Both the position numbers and the translations under genes were made by a program. From NCBI RefSeq assembly GCF_003012935.1, contig NZ_PUDR01000006.1, forward strand, positions 203,538 through 267,537: a DNA stretch of 64,000 bases, written 5' to 3'. The notes under the pieces were generated by a model. That model made no database searches and had not been told where the DNA came from. It was given only the letters and a program-made list of their open reading frames with translations. Below are positions 54,964 through 62,653 of this stretch, piece by piece (position 1 is the first letter of the stretch; each line of letters begins with the position of its first letter). The DNA is from Pannonibacter carbonis. Its GTDB lineage: Bacteria; Pseudomonadota; Alphaproteobacteria; Rhizobiales; Stappiaceae.

Positions 54964-55590
54964 TCATATCCTGACCTCCACGATGGGAATGGCCCGGATT
55001 TCTCCAAGGCGGATGTTGGTGAGATTGGTCTGCAGGATGTCGGTATCGAACCGGCAAGGCACATCGAATTCAAAGCCGGCGGTGATCGTGCCGGAGGCCG
55101 GTGCAACGGCGAAGGTGATGCGGCCGCTGGCCAGGTCCACCGACCAGCCGGAGGCCTGCGCCAGGCCGTTGATCGCGACCGTGACGGTCCCGCCAACCGG
55201 CTTGGAGATCGGCCGGCTGTAGCTTCGCCCCCCGGATGAATAGGCCTTGACCAGCTGGAAGACGCGGCTCGATCCATCTCCGGCTCCCAGGACCTGATCG
55301 GTTGCGGAGACCGCGCCGGAGGGAAGGCAGGATTTATGGTCAGACCAGTCCTTGAAGCGGAAGCCGCGCAGCCGGCCGGACCGGGCCTCGAAGAAGGCGA
55401 CCACTGCGGCCAGGTGATCGGGATGCCGGATCCCCGATCCGATATCATACCTGCGCCGGCTACCGGCCCAGGGCGTGTTGCGTTCTTCAAAGCCGGATGT
55501 CAGCTCGACGATTTCGGTGCGTCGTTCCGGTCCGCCCTGCGCACCTTTGGCCACCACGTCCGGAAAGCGGATTTCGTCAAAGTCGGCCAT
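54964..55590 (-). CDS. DUF2460 distal tail protein (RcGTA gp12-like)
   Basis: 208 residues. Blocks: FDEIRFPDVVAKGAQGGPER at the N-terminus, then TSGFEERNTPWAGSRRRYDIGSGIR, FFEARSGRLRGFRFKDWSDH and a C-terminal FDVPCRFDTDILQTNL. These are characteristic of DUF2460, the Dit-like ring at the end of the GTA tail tube. It follows the tape measure gene by 5 bp. Confidence 0.93.
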   Translation of the reverse strand: MADFDEIRFPDVVAKGAQGGPERRTEIVELTSGFEERNTPWAGSRRRYDIGSGIRHPDHLAAVVAFFEARSGRLRGFRFKDWSDHKSCLPSGAVSATDQVLGAGDGSSRVFQLVKAYSSGGRSYSRPISKPVGGTVTVAINGLAQASGWSVDLASGRITFAVAPASGTITAGFEFDVPCRFDTDILQTNLTNIRLGEIRAIPIVEVRI

Positions 55591-55595
55591 GATCC

Positions 55596-57626
55596 CTATC
55601 CGTTGCGGCGTCCGCGCAGGGCCATCCGCGCAAACTCGCCGGCGAGCTGCGACCGGGACGCCCGGAAGCTCTGGATGTCCGGCGTGGTGATGTTCACGAT
55701 CACCGTGTCCCCGGCCGGCCGTTCGGAATCCGGACCGCTTAGCGCCGCGTTCGCGCGTATGGGGCCAGAAACCGGAAAGCCCGAAACAGGAAAACCAGAA
55801 ACAGGCAAGGTCGCCGCCGTGACCAGCCCGCCGGACTGGTATCCACGCAGGGCGGACGCCCGCAGCGCCTCCAGCGTGCCGACGCCGATCCGCGCGGTCG
55901 ATCTGGCGTCGAAGACATATTCATTCCGGTGCACCAGCCCGGCGACGTCCGTGTCGCGTCCAGCCCCGGTCGGTCCGCCGCGGTCAAACGACCCGAGCAG
56001 CGGCCCGAGCAGCCCCCCAACCGAGGCAAATGTCGGGCGGGCCGTCCCGAACAACGCATTGGTCAGGGGGTTGATCGCAAGGAGCTGCAGCCCGAGCTCG
56101 GACACCTCGGCAATGACCGACCGCAGCGCGCCGGTAAGGTCTCCGTCGGCAAGGCGCGTGGCCAGCGAGCGGATCGCCGCTTCGCCTGACCGCTGCACGA
56201 CGCCCCAGGCGGTCTCCAGGTCCTCGAGCGCCAGCGTCTCCTCGGCAATCGCCCTGGCATTGTCGCGCAAACTTGCAGCGCCCCTCTCCGTGACGTGCCG
56301 TCCGAGCTCCCGGATCTGGATCTCTGCCTCCAGCACCGCCAGGGCCTGCCGCCGCGCAGCGTCCGACTGGCCGACAAGCGAGATCTCCAGCCGCAGTTGC
56401 TGCAGCGTCTGATCCTGGCTCGCGAGCATGTCCCCGAGCCGGTCCGTCTCTCGGCGCGATTTTCCGGCTCGCGTCTGAGGCTTGGGCAGTTGCGATCGGA
56501 GCCGCTCCAGCGCAGTCCGTTCCTCGAAGATCCCGAAGGCCTGGCCAACGCGGGTGTTCGCCGCAGGATCAATCCGCCCGAGGCTGTCGGCAACGGATCC
56601 GACGCCCTTAAGCGCGGCCTCCACCTCCCCGAGCCGTTCGACCAGCGCCAGCAGACCGGTGTCAGCCGCCCGCGCCTCATCGATCAAGGCACGGATCGCC
56701 CGTTCAGACGTGGTGTCCGGCGCTGTGCGGGCGAGTTCGAGCAACCGGCCAATCAGCAGATCGGCTTCGGTCTCGGCAAGCGAGAAGGTTTCGGCGGTGG
56801 CCCGCAGCTCCTGCTGAAACGCCCGGAACAGGGCCGCGTCTTGGGTCAGGGGTTCGGCCAGTGCCGAAAGGGCACCGGCCTCGAGCCGCAGGCTGCGTTG
56901 CACATCGCGTTCGATTTCAGCAATCAGCGACCGGATGGTCTCCCGCTGGCTTTCCAGTGCATCCGTGTCGAGAGCCAGGACCGCCGCACTCGGTCGCGCC
57001 TGAAGCCGGTCCAGCGCGGCGGCGACCTCATCATAGCGCTCGGCGAGCCTGCCGATCAGCTTGTCCTGGTGTTCGAGGGCGTCGGTCGCACTGGTGTCGT
57101 TGGCAACCGCCTGATAGAGCGCAGTGGCTGCTGCAGCCCCCCCGGCGAGGCCCACAAGGGCCAGGTTGAGCGGGTTCAGAAAGCCGATCAAACCCTGTTT
57201 GAGCAATGCCAACGAGCCACCGATCGTGTTGACGCCCTTGGAGCCCAACAGGAACTGCACCTGGCTCCCTTGTTGCAGGATGGCGGTGAAGAGCGACTGG
57301 CCGCTGGCCACCTGAATGGCGCCGTCGGAAATCTGCTGGGCCAGAATGTTGACCTCGTTGGCCGCAAGCCGGCTGGCATCTGCAGCCTGCTGACCCGCCG
57401 CCTGGAAGGCGGCACCTTGGCTGCGGGCTGCCGACACTGCGGCGCTCACACCGTCCGACAACCGGATCATGTCGCTGGATGTGGACCTAGCGCTCGCACC
57501 CATCCCGGCAATGGCTTGCCGGGCCTCTCGGGCGCCGCTTTCGACGCCCGAGGCATCCAGCCGGGCCAACATTTGAAGGTTCAAGGTCATGCCCGCATGG
57601 TCGCGCGCGGGCGAGAATCTGGCCAT
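55596..57626 (-). CDS. Phage tail tape measure protein
   Basis: 676 residues, or 664 from the internal ATG at 57590 (MTLNLQML). The N-terminal half is predicted coiled coil with many Ala, Gln and Glu. One hydrophobic segment (LALVGLAGGAAAATALYQAVA) is as seen in tape measures that help pore formation. Near the C-terminus are FDRGGPTGAGRDTDVAGLVHRNEYVFDARSTARIG-type residues, the usual C-terminal motif. A short GFPVSGFPVSG repeat follows. Tape measure length sets tail length; at about 0.15 nm per residue this suggests roughly 100 nm. Confidence 0.9.
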   Translation of the reverse strand: MARFSPARDHAGMTLNLQMLARLDASGVESGAREARQAIAGMGASARSTSSDMIRLSDGVSAAVSAARSQGAAFQAAGQQAADASRLAANEVNILAQQISDGAIQVASGQSLFTAILQQGSQVQFLLGSKGVNTIGGSLALLKQGLIGFLNPLNLALVGLAGGAAAATALYQAVANDTSATDALEHQDKLIGRLAERYDEVAAALDRLQARPSAAVLALDTDALESQRETIRSLIAEIERDVQRSLRLEAGALSALAEPLTQDAALFRAFQQELRATAETFSLAETEADLLIGRLLELARTAPDTTSERAIRALIDEARAADTGLLALVERLGEVEAALKGVGSVADSLGRIDPAANTRVGQAFGIFEERTALERLRSQLPKPQTRAGKSRRETDRLGDMLASQDQTLQQLRLEISLVGQSDAARRQALAVLEAEIQIRELGRHVTERGAASLRDNARAIAEETLALEDLETAWGVVQRSGEAAIRSLATRLADGDLTGALRSVIAEVSELGLQLLAINPLTNALFGTARPTFASVGGLLGPLLGSFDRGGPTGAGRDTDVAGLVHRNEYVFDARSTARIGVGTLEALRASALRGYQSGGLVTAATLPVSGFPVSGFPVSGPIRANAALSGPDSERPAGDTVIVNITTPDIQSFRASRSQLAGEFARMALRGRRNG

Positions 57627-57686
57627 CCGGGAGGGTGCGTGGAAAGGGGCTGAGAGCCTGGTGTTGTGTGCAGGAGTCCCCCCCCC

Positions 57687-58384
57687 TCACCCGTTCAACA
57701 CTTCCAGAGCCGCAGCTTCCATCACCCTGAGGTCCGCCAACAGCCGCTGCCACGCCCGCATGGTCCGTGTCCGGACCGCGGCGGCCGCAGCGGCATAATC
57801 AAGTCCGCACCAGATCAAGCCCGTTGGCCCTGTGGCCAGCCGCCACTGGGTTTCCAGCGCCAGAAAGGCCGTCACCGCGCGCCAGTTGGCCCGCATCACG
57901 TCAAAGGGGTCGGGGTCTGTCGGAAAACTGTCCGGGATAGGGAGCCCCAGCGCGGCGAAGTCGGCAGCGGTGTCCGCATCCATCCGGGCGCTTCGCGCAG
58001 GATCGGTCAGGCCGCGCCGGGCATAGGCCCAGGCCCGGGCGGCCTCTCTCAGTTTTTTGCCGACGCCTGGCCGTTGAGCGCTGTCAGGTAGGCCCGGTAG
58101 ACGGCCACCTTGAAATGGGCAAAGGGCAGGCATTGTTCGAGGGCCTCGGGACCGAACGGTACCTCGTCCCCGTCTGGACCGGAGACGCCACGCCAGTCGC
58201 GCAGGATTTCGCAGAGAAGGCTCTCCTCGCCCTGGCCCTCCAGTTCCGCCAGCCGGTCCTTGCCGACGAGCAGGAACCTGGCCTCGAAGCCTTGCGCCGT
58301 CACCTGTCCCGGCCGGTCCGGATCGGGCAGTAGCACGCGGACCGGCCACCAGAACTCGAAGGGCTCGCACAAGCGGAACTGCAT
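57687..58384 (-). CDS. Tail assembly chaperone, -1 frameshift extended form
   Basis: About 232 residues, made by slipping back one base at A AAA AAC (58052-58058) near the end of the 58049-58384 gene. The extension (121 residues) starts LREAARAWAYARRG and includes FAALGLPIPDSF and PTGLIWCGLDY; it has no good start of its own. A G plus GT pair made by frameshift is typical of tail chaperones in phages with long tails. The extension contacts the tape measure, whose gene is next. Alternative: a separate gene with an unseen start, as in some GTA annotations. Confidence 0.8.
58049..58384 (-). CDS. Tail assembly chaperone, short form
   Basis: 111 residues ending at TGA (58049-58051), one base after the slippery heptamer. 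The domain includes CEPFEFWWPVRVLLPDPDRPG and FEARFLLVGKDRLAELEG, resembling the gpG-type chaperone of GTA-like and lambda-like tails. It coats the tape measure before the tube polymerises. It follows the tube gene by 23 bp, in the usual position. Confidence 0.85.
   Translation of the reverse strand: MQFRLCEPFEFWWPVRVLLPDPDRPGQVTAQGFEARFLLVGKDRLAELEGQGEESLLCEILRDWRGVSGPDGDEVPFGPEALEQCLPFAHFKVAVYRAYLTALNGQASAKN
58052..58058 (-). promoter_or_regulatory. Slippery heptamer A AAA AAC for -1 frameshift
   Basis: In the short-form frame the codons are GCA AAA AAC TGA. The heptamer A AAA AAC is the classic -1 slip site, and the -1 frame is open for a further 121 codons. Confidence 0.88.
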
Positions 58385-58407
58385 GGATCTCTCCTTCGGT
58401 CGCGGTG

Positions 58408-59331
58408 TCAGCGGATGGTGAGCACGAGTTCGTCGTCGCCCGCGTTGGCCAGAAACATCAGCGGGACCTGGTAGTTCACGATGCGGTCGCTGGCGCCCTG
58501 GCCGGGTCGTCCGACCTGCACCCTGGGTGCGGTCACCTCGATCGTATGTCCGGCACTGGTGCCATGGACGAGGCTCAGGGCGCCGGTTGTCTTCGCCTCA
58601 GCCGCCGCAAACCAGTTGGTATCCGCCATGGTTTTTGCTTCCAGCACTGCGGCTCCGGTCACCTGCCGGTCGGTCAGCTGCATCCGTTCATCACCGATCA
58701 GGAAGCGCGGTACGATCTCGGCGCCAAGGTCGATGCTGAGGCTTTCGGCGATGCGGCTTGCGCCGAACAACGACAGGCTGGTGACCGCTTTCGAGACCGG
58801 CCGCGGTGCCTGGAATGCGGACAGGACAGCTGCGGGCAAGGCCGCATCCGTCACGGTCCCGAGCAGGCCCCAGAAACTGAACCGGAAGCGAGGGATCTGT
58901 TTCGGTGCAAATTCGAGTTGGAATGTCCCCCGGCAGCCGAGCGCCACATGCCGGACCCCATCCTGGTTGAAGTAGAGCGACAGGCTTTCCTCGCCCTCCG
59001 AGACCGGCTGATAGGCGACCGACACACCCGCCGTCACCGTTTCGGACATGCCGCAGGCCCTCAGCAAGGCGCCATAGCCGGGGACATCTCCGGCCACCCC
59101 CGCCCCGGCGCATTCCACGGCAAACTCCAGCCGCAGGTGATTGGCCGTGAGTTCGATGCCCTGATGGCCAAGCGTCGGCAACAGGAGATCGCGGGCGACA
59201 TCCTCGCCAGCCAGCGGCGTCAACGTCACGTCGGTTGCAAGGATCGCATCGGCGGTACCGGTCGGCACACTGTCCGTGCCATAGGCGGTCTCCACCTTTG
59301 CAAGGATCGCCAGTTTCCGGGCCTTGCGCAT
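58408..59331 (-). CDS. Phage tail tube protein (major tail protein)
   Basis: 307 residues. It begins RKARKLAILAKVETAYGTDSVPTGTADAI and has later segments GVSVAYQPVSEGEESLSLYF and FQLEFAPKQIPRFRFSFWG, matching the siphovirus/Mu-like-siphophage tube protein group. It polymerises into the hollow tail tube. It lies directly after the gp38-like gene, the place where contractile Mu has its sheath gene. No sheath gene exists here, so the tail is non-contractile. Confidence 0.82.
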   Translation of the reverse strand: MRKARKLAILAKVETAYGTDSVPTGTADAILATDVTLTPLAGEDVARDLLLPTLGHQGIELTANHLRLEFAVECAGAGVAGDVPGYGALLRACGMSETVTAGVSVAYQPVSEGEESLSLYFNQDGVRHVALGCRGTFQLEFAPKQIPRFRFSFWGLLGTVTDAALPAAVLSAFQAPRPVSKAVTSLSLFGASRIAESLSIDLGAEIVPRFLIGDERMQLTDRQVTGAAVLEAKTMADTNWFAAAEAKTTGALSLVHGTSAGHTIEVTAPRVQVGRPGQGASDRIVNYQVPLMFLANAGDDELVLTIR

Positions 59332-59334
59332 GTG

Positions 59335-59466
59335 TCAGTCCTTTGCTTTTGAACGCGGAGGCGATGGTGTCTTGGGCAACTTTTCGCCTGCCCCCTGCTT
59401 CAGCACTGCACCCGTCCGCGCGTCGCGGATGTACCGTCCACCTTGGCGGGACGAGATTGCGTTCAT
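59335..59466 (-). CDS. Small DUF2635 (Mu gp38-like) protein
   Basis: 43 residues: MNAISSRQGGRYIRDARTG, then a Lys/Pro-rich tail. The RxxRDxxTGxxL pattern is that of DUF2635, a short protein found between gp37 and the tube/sheath in Mu-like phages. It overlaps the gp37 gene by 4 bp. Its precise role is unknown. Confidence 0.75.
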   Translation of the reverse strand: MNAISSRQGGRYIRDARTGAVLKQGAGEKLPKTPSPPRSKAKD

Positions 59467-59891
59467 GGCTGCGCCTCCAGATAGGTGGCACAGGAAAATC
59501 GTTCCTCGGCCCAGACCGCCCCGCCGCGCACTTTCAAGAGTTCGCCCGAGACATGCTCCATGGGATCGACGGCGACGTCCGGCTGAAAGCCGATCAGCTT
59601 GCCTCGCACGAAAGCTTTCAACGCCTCGATGTCTTCTGCTGCCGCCTGTCCGCGGGGATCGCCGAGGTTCTCCAGCACCAGCACCACAGCGATATCGGCC
59701 TCCAACCGCTGCAAGACCGGTCCGGTCATACGCTCGTTCGCGCCGCTCGCTTCTTCGGCCACCATGACAAAGGCAGCCGGGGTCCGCGTTCGGCGTTGTT
59801 CGAGCGCAGCCAGCCCGGCCGCGCCACCCACCACCCGGAACGGCGTGCCGGGATCGTCCAGCCGGCCAATGATCATCTGGACCAGGTTCAT
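59463..59891 (-). CDS. Mu gp37-like tail terminator (DUF1834-type)
   Basis: 142 residues. Blocks: MIIGRLDDPGTPFRVVGGAAGLAAL, PAAFVMVAEEASGANE, IAVVLVLENLGDPRGQAAAEDIEAL and VRGKLIGFQPD. This resembles gp37, which caps the finished tail tube for head joining. Both neighbours overlap it by 4 bp (start in the gpG-like gene, stop in the gp38-like gene), so translation is coupled. Confidence 0.82.
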   Translation of the reverse strand: MNLVQMIIGRLDDPGTPFRVVGGAAGLAALEQRRTRTPAAFVMVAEEASGANERMTGPVLQRLEADIAVVLVLENLGDPRGQAAAEDIEALKAFVRGKLIGFQPDVAVDPMEHVSGELLKVRGGAVWAEERFSCATYLEAQP

Positions 59892-60484
59892 GCCCTGCCC
59901 TCCGCTGCATCCGCGAAATGCGCTTCAGCCAGCGCCAGGATCGTCGCCCGGTCCGCATCCGAAAAGCCGAGATAGGGCCGCGCCGGAATGACGATCGTTC
60001 GCGTGCCAAAAGTCACCGGCTTTTCGACTGCGCGCTTGTGCGCCTTGCGCGCAAACCGCAGACGCCCGGCCACTTTCCGGAACCGGACTTTCCGGGACTG
60101 CGGATACTGCGTGATCACCCCGCCGGTCTGATGGATCGCGGCATAGACGACATTGGTACCGACCGCGGCCGTTGCCGCGCTCACGTCTTGAGTGATCGAG
60201 GAATAGAGCCGGTTGCTGTCTCGCAGCAGCTTCGGCGTCAGCGGCGCCGTGCCGCGCGATCTTCGCTGCGCCCGCTGCCTGGCCGTTCGCGGCGCATGTC
60301 TTGGCCAGGCCGAGCCGCCCGGCCCGGTCTCGGTCTCGAACCGGCGCTGGACGGAAAACAGCATTGCCGCGCCGATCTCGGACATCAGCGCTGACGTGTC
60401 ACCGCCCGCCTGAACCACCCGGGAAAGCGCTGCATTGACCTCCGCGTCCTCAATGGTAAGCGCCTCGCGCAACCCGGTCATCAA
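59888..60484 (-). CDS. Mu gpG-like virion morphogenesis protein
   Basis: 198 residues. The family pattern is visible in MSEIGAAMLFSVQRRFETETGPGGSAWP, LRDSNRLYSSITQDV, VYAAIHQTGGVI and PARPYLGFSDADRATIL, all typical of the phage virion morphogenesis family. It joins head and tail assembly. In Mu itself the gpG gene lies before I; here it is between gp36 and gp37. The tract KRAVEKPVTFG and several Arg-rich stretches fit a nucleic-acid-facing connector. Confidence 0.85.
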   Translation of the reverse strand: MMTGLREALTIEDAEVNAALSRVVQAGGDTSALMSEIGAAMLFSVQRRFETETGPGGSAWPRHAPRTARQRAQRRSRGTAPLTPKLLRDSNRLYSSITQDVSAATAAVGTNVVYAAIHQTGGVITQYPQSRKVRFRKVAGRLRFARKAHKRAVEKPVTFGTRTIVIPARPYLGFSDADRATILALAEAHFADAAEGRA

Positions 60485-60491
60485 AGCCTCC

Positions 60492-60923
60492 TCAAAGCCC
60501 GGTCAGGCTGTCCCTGGAAAACACCCGGTCAGGCCCGTGCACCTGCACCGTGCCGCCCCCCGGCTGATCCGGGGAAAGGCCCCCGGCCTCCAGCTGGACC
60601 AGACCCTTGGCCACATCCTTGAGCCAGGCAATCGCCTCCGCCTGCGCCCGGGTCACCGGATCGCCGGTCTCGGCCGTGCGGCCATGCAGCGTGGACCGGG
60701 CAATGTCGCAGACGATCCGGGTCAGCACCTGCGGTACTGGATCGAGCGGAAGCAGGTACCGCTTGGCGAGATAGCTGTCTGCGAGGGTCCCGGCATCCCC
60801 GAGATGGGCTGCCACGAGCCCCGCATCGATCACGCTGGCGGGCCGGTTCGTCCGGTCGGTCAGGAGCGCCAGTTCATCCGCGCCGAACCTATCGACCATG
60901 TCCTGCACTGTCGCATAGGGCAT
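60492..60923 (-). CDS. Mu gp36-like head protein (DUF1320)
   Basis: 143 residues. MPYATVQDMVDRFGADELALLTDR, then AHLGDAGTLADSYLAKRY, LPLDPVPQVLTRIVCDIARSTL and AIAWLKDVAKGLVQLE are DUF1320 blocks. It is the head-completion type adaptor that bridges head and tail in Mu-like phages. It follows the gp35-like gene by 9 bp. Confidence 0.92.
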   Translation of the reverse strand: MPYATVQDMVDRFGADELALLTDRTNRPASVIDAGLVAAHLGDAGTLADSYLAKRYLLPLDPVPQVLTRIVCDIARSTLHGRTAETGDPVTRAQAEAIAWLKDVAKGLVQLEAGGLSPDQPGGGTVQVHGPDRVFSRDSLTGL

Positions 60924-60932
60924 CGGGACACC

Positions 60933-61148
60933 TCAAAGCTCCTCGACCACGAGGTTTGGCTCGGCCTTCAGCGCCGCGATCTCGGCAGCCGAAAACCGGC
61001 CTGCCGGAAATTCCACCGGCCCGGCCGGGTGATGCTGGCCGCAGCGGCGGAAGCCGTGCCTTGGCTTGGCGGTGATCCGCAGCACCGGTGCAGACGCCTC
61101 GGCGGTCTCGTCCGGTGTCGGTGCGTCTTTCGTCCTCGATTGGGTCAT
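60933..61148 (-). CDS. Mu gp35-like small protein (HI1506-related)
   Basis: 71 residues. RRCGQHHPAGPVEFPAGRFS followed by AAEIAALKAEPNLVVEE is the FluMu/gp35 pattern (HxxxPVxxP...ALKxxPxLVV). A short acidic/Thr-rich N-terminal stretch precedes it. It lies after gpT as in Mu; the role is unknown. Confidence 0.85.
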   Translation of the reverse strand: MTQSRTKDAPTPDETAEASAPVLRITAKPRHGFRRCGQHHPAGPVEFPAGRFSAAEIAALKAEPNLVVEEL

Positions 61149-61171
61149 CCCTCAGGTCTCCTTTTGCCAAT

Positions 61172-61224
61172 CCGTCACGCCAACCCGTCACGCCACCCCC
61201 ATCAGGCAAGCCCGTTACGCCAAC
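61172..61224. repeat. Short repeat at the gpT 3' end
   Basis: CCGTCACGCCAAC (61172-61184) and CCGTCACGCCACC (61185-61197) are tandem; CCGTTACGCCAACC follows at 61212-61225 and overlaps the gpT stop (61215-61217). The two perfect-phase copies suggest local slippage. Confidence 0.7.
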
Positions 61225-62111
61225 CAGGGCACCATCATCAGCTCGGCGGTGCCTGCCCAGGGGTTGGTCTCGCCGCCATTGACGAGCTGGCTTTGCAGGA
61301 TCCGTCGTCCGGCTTCTTCCAGCGACGGCGGCACGACCAAAAGGTTGGGGACGATGGCAAGCGGCTTGCCGAAGTCGGCCTTGAAGCCGGCCATGGCGGC
61401 GCGGGCGGCCGCATAGGTGGTGGCGTTCAGCGTCTGGCGCGACCCCCAGGCCATCTGCCAGAAGCCGAAGCCGACATTCGCCCGCCCGTCGAGGCCGTAC
61501 AGGAACTGCTTCTTCATGAAGACGTTCTGGTCATCCTCCCGGTCCATCCGCACCAGGGTCCCGAACGCCTTGCGCTCCTGGTAGATCAGGGGTCTGAGCG
61601 CCTGGCGCACGTCCAGCAGGAACCAGGGCGTGCCCGAGCCGCCATCGGTGTTGGCAACCGAGGTCGCCGCGCCATTGGCATCCAGCACCGGATGGTCCGT
61701 GTCGAAGAAATACTGGCCGTCGTAACAGGGCGTCGAGAACCCAGCTTTCAGCAGCGGCCAGATCAGCTCATCCGGAAAGGTGCCTGCCGCCATCCCAAGC
61801 TGGGTGAACAGCGGCGTATAGATGCCAAGATTGTCATCGGAAAAGTCATCCCGGTCGACCTCGACGGTCAGTTCGAACGGCCGGTTGCGGATCGAATAGC
61901 CGTGCTTGGCGAGCGAGTTGATCACCCGGTCGCCGACCCATTCCCGGAACCTTGGAAACTTGCCGAGCCAGCCATATTCGTTCTCGCGCGTGCTCGAGGG
62001 CACGGTCGTCGCGATCCGGCCATGCATCGAGGTCGCCTCGGCGAGACCCGACTGGAACGCGGCGTTGAAGCCGACATAGGCCGAGCGGAGGGTTTGCGTG
62101 TTGATGTCCAT
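61215..62111 (-). CDS. Mu gpT-like major capsid protein
   Basis: 298 residues. MDINTQTLRSAYVGFNAAFQSG, SSTRENEYGWLGKFPRFREWVG, PFELTVEVDRDDFSDDNLGIY and PCYDGQYFFDTDHPV are the classic gpT blocks. It builds the icosahedral head. It is preceded by a decoration-like gene and gpI (its protease and scaffold), in Mu order. The start has an ATG at 62111 without a strong ribosome site. Confidence 0.95.
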   Translation of the reverse strand: MDINTQTLRSAYVGFNAAFQSGLAEATSMHGRIATTVPSSTRENEYGWLGKFPRFREWVGDRVINSLAKHGYSIRNRPFELTVEVDRDDFSDDNLGIYTPLFTQLGMAAGTFPDELIWPLLKAGFSTPCYDGQYFFDTDHPVLDANGAATSVANTDGGSGTPWFLLDVRQALRPLIYQERKAFGTLVRMDREDDQNVFMKKQFLYGLDGRANVGFGFWQMAWGSRQTLNATTYAAARAAMAGFKADFGKPLAIVPNLLVVPPSLEEAGRRILQSQLVNGGETNPWAGTAELMMVPWLA

Positions 62112-62160
62112 GCCACATGAACTCCGTTGTCTGTGCGGGCCTGGCCGCCACTTGGTCTGG

Positions 62161-62210
62161 CGTCATCCCCGCCTTGGGAGCCTGCCCCGGACTTGATCGG
62201 GGGGATCCAG
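62161..62210. repeat. Rhizobial-type palindromic fragment between two head genes
   Basis: CGTCATCCCCGCC, then CCCCGGACTTGATCGGGG and GATCCAG. This string pattern resembles common intergenic palindromes of this bacterial group. It lies in the 131-bp spacer between gpT and the DUF2190 gene. Confidence 0.5.
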
Positions 62211-62242
62211 CACATCAGCCGCCAAAGGCGTCTTTCAAAACC

Positions 62243-62653
62243 TCAGCGGAAATCGACCCAGACGCCCTGGGGGTCGACATCGAACACCTTGCCCGCTACG
62301 GACCGCGTGCCGGTCCCGTCGGTGCGGGCAACGGTCTGGTCATCGACGCCATAACAAGCCTGGCCGATCTGCGCCCGGGTGATCTCGTCTGCGCCGACGG
62401 AGTTGCCGAAGCGGTAGATCCCGGCGCCCACGGTCACCGCAATCGCCCCGTCAGCGCCGGCGCTGTTGTCTGTCCGGGTCTCGCAGCGCCCGAGCGCCTT
62501 CAACCCGGTCGCAGTTGCCATCGGCACCGCAAGGCCATCGGGCCCAAGGGCGACCAGCGCCCCGGCATGAAGCACCGCCCCGGCCTTGACAGGCGGCTGG
62601 CGCCGGTCGCCGGACCGTTCCGGCGTGCGCCGGTCTGCGGTCAGTGCGGTCAT
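62243..62653 (-). CDS. DUF2190-like capsid decoration protein
   Basis: 136 residues, small and beta-rich. KAGAVLHAGALVALGPDGLAVP, AVTVGAGIYRFGNSVGADEITRA and GQACYGVDDQTVARTDG match the DUF2190 or related head-decoration group. It probably trims or stabilises the capsid. It overlaps the gpI gene by 4 bp. The family assignment is by pattern only. Confidence 0.75.
   Translation of the reverse strand: MTALTADRRTPERSGDRRQPPVKAGAVLHAGALVALGPDGLAVPMATATGLKALGRCETRTDNSAGADGAIAVTVGAGIYRFGNSVGADEITRAQIGQACYGVDDQTVARTDGTGTRSVAGKVFDVDPQGVWVDFR

Noticed and set aside
53918..54967. DUF2163 protein starting at 54967 with a 4-bp overlap of the DUF2460 stop
   Set aside because: The extra 55 residues are Arg/Ala/Gly-rich and unlike protein; GGAGGAG just before 54802 marks a better start.
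59335..60009. 224-residue frame covering gp37 and gp38 genes
   Set aside because: Only its last 43 codons are real (the gp38-like gene); the rest is a shadow of the gp37-like gene in another frame.
60435..62120. 561-residue plus-strand frame across several head genes
   Set aside because: It spans many well-recognised minus-strand phage genes and has no protein features.
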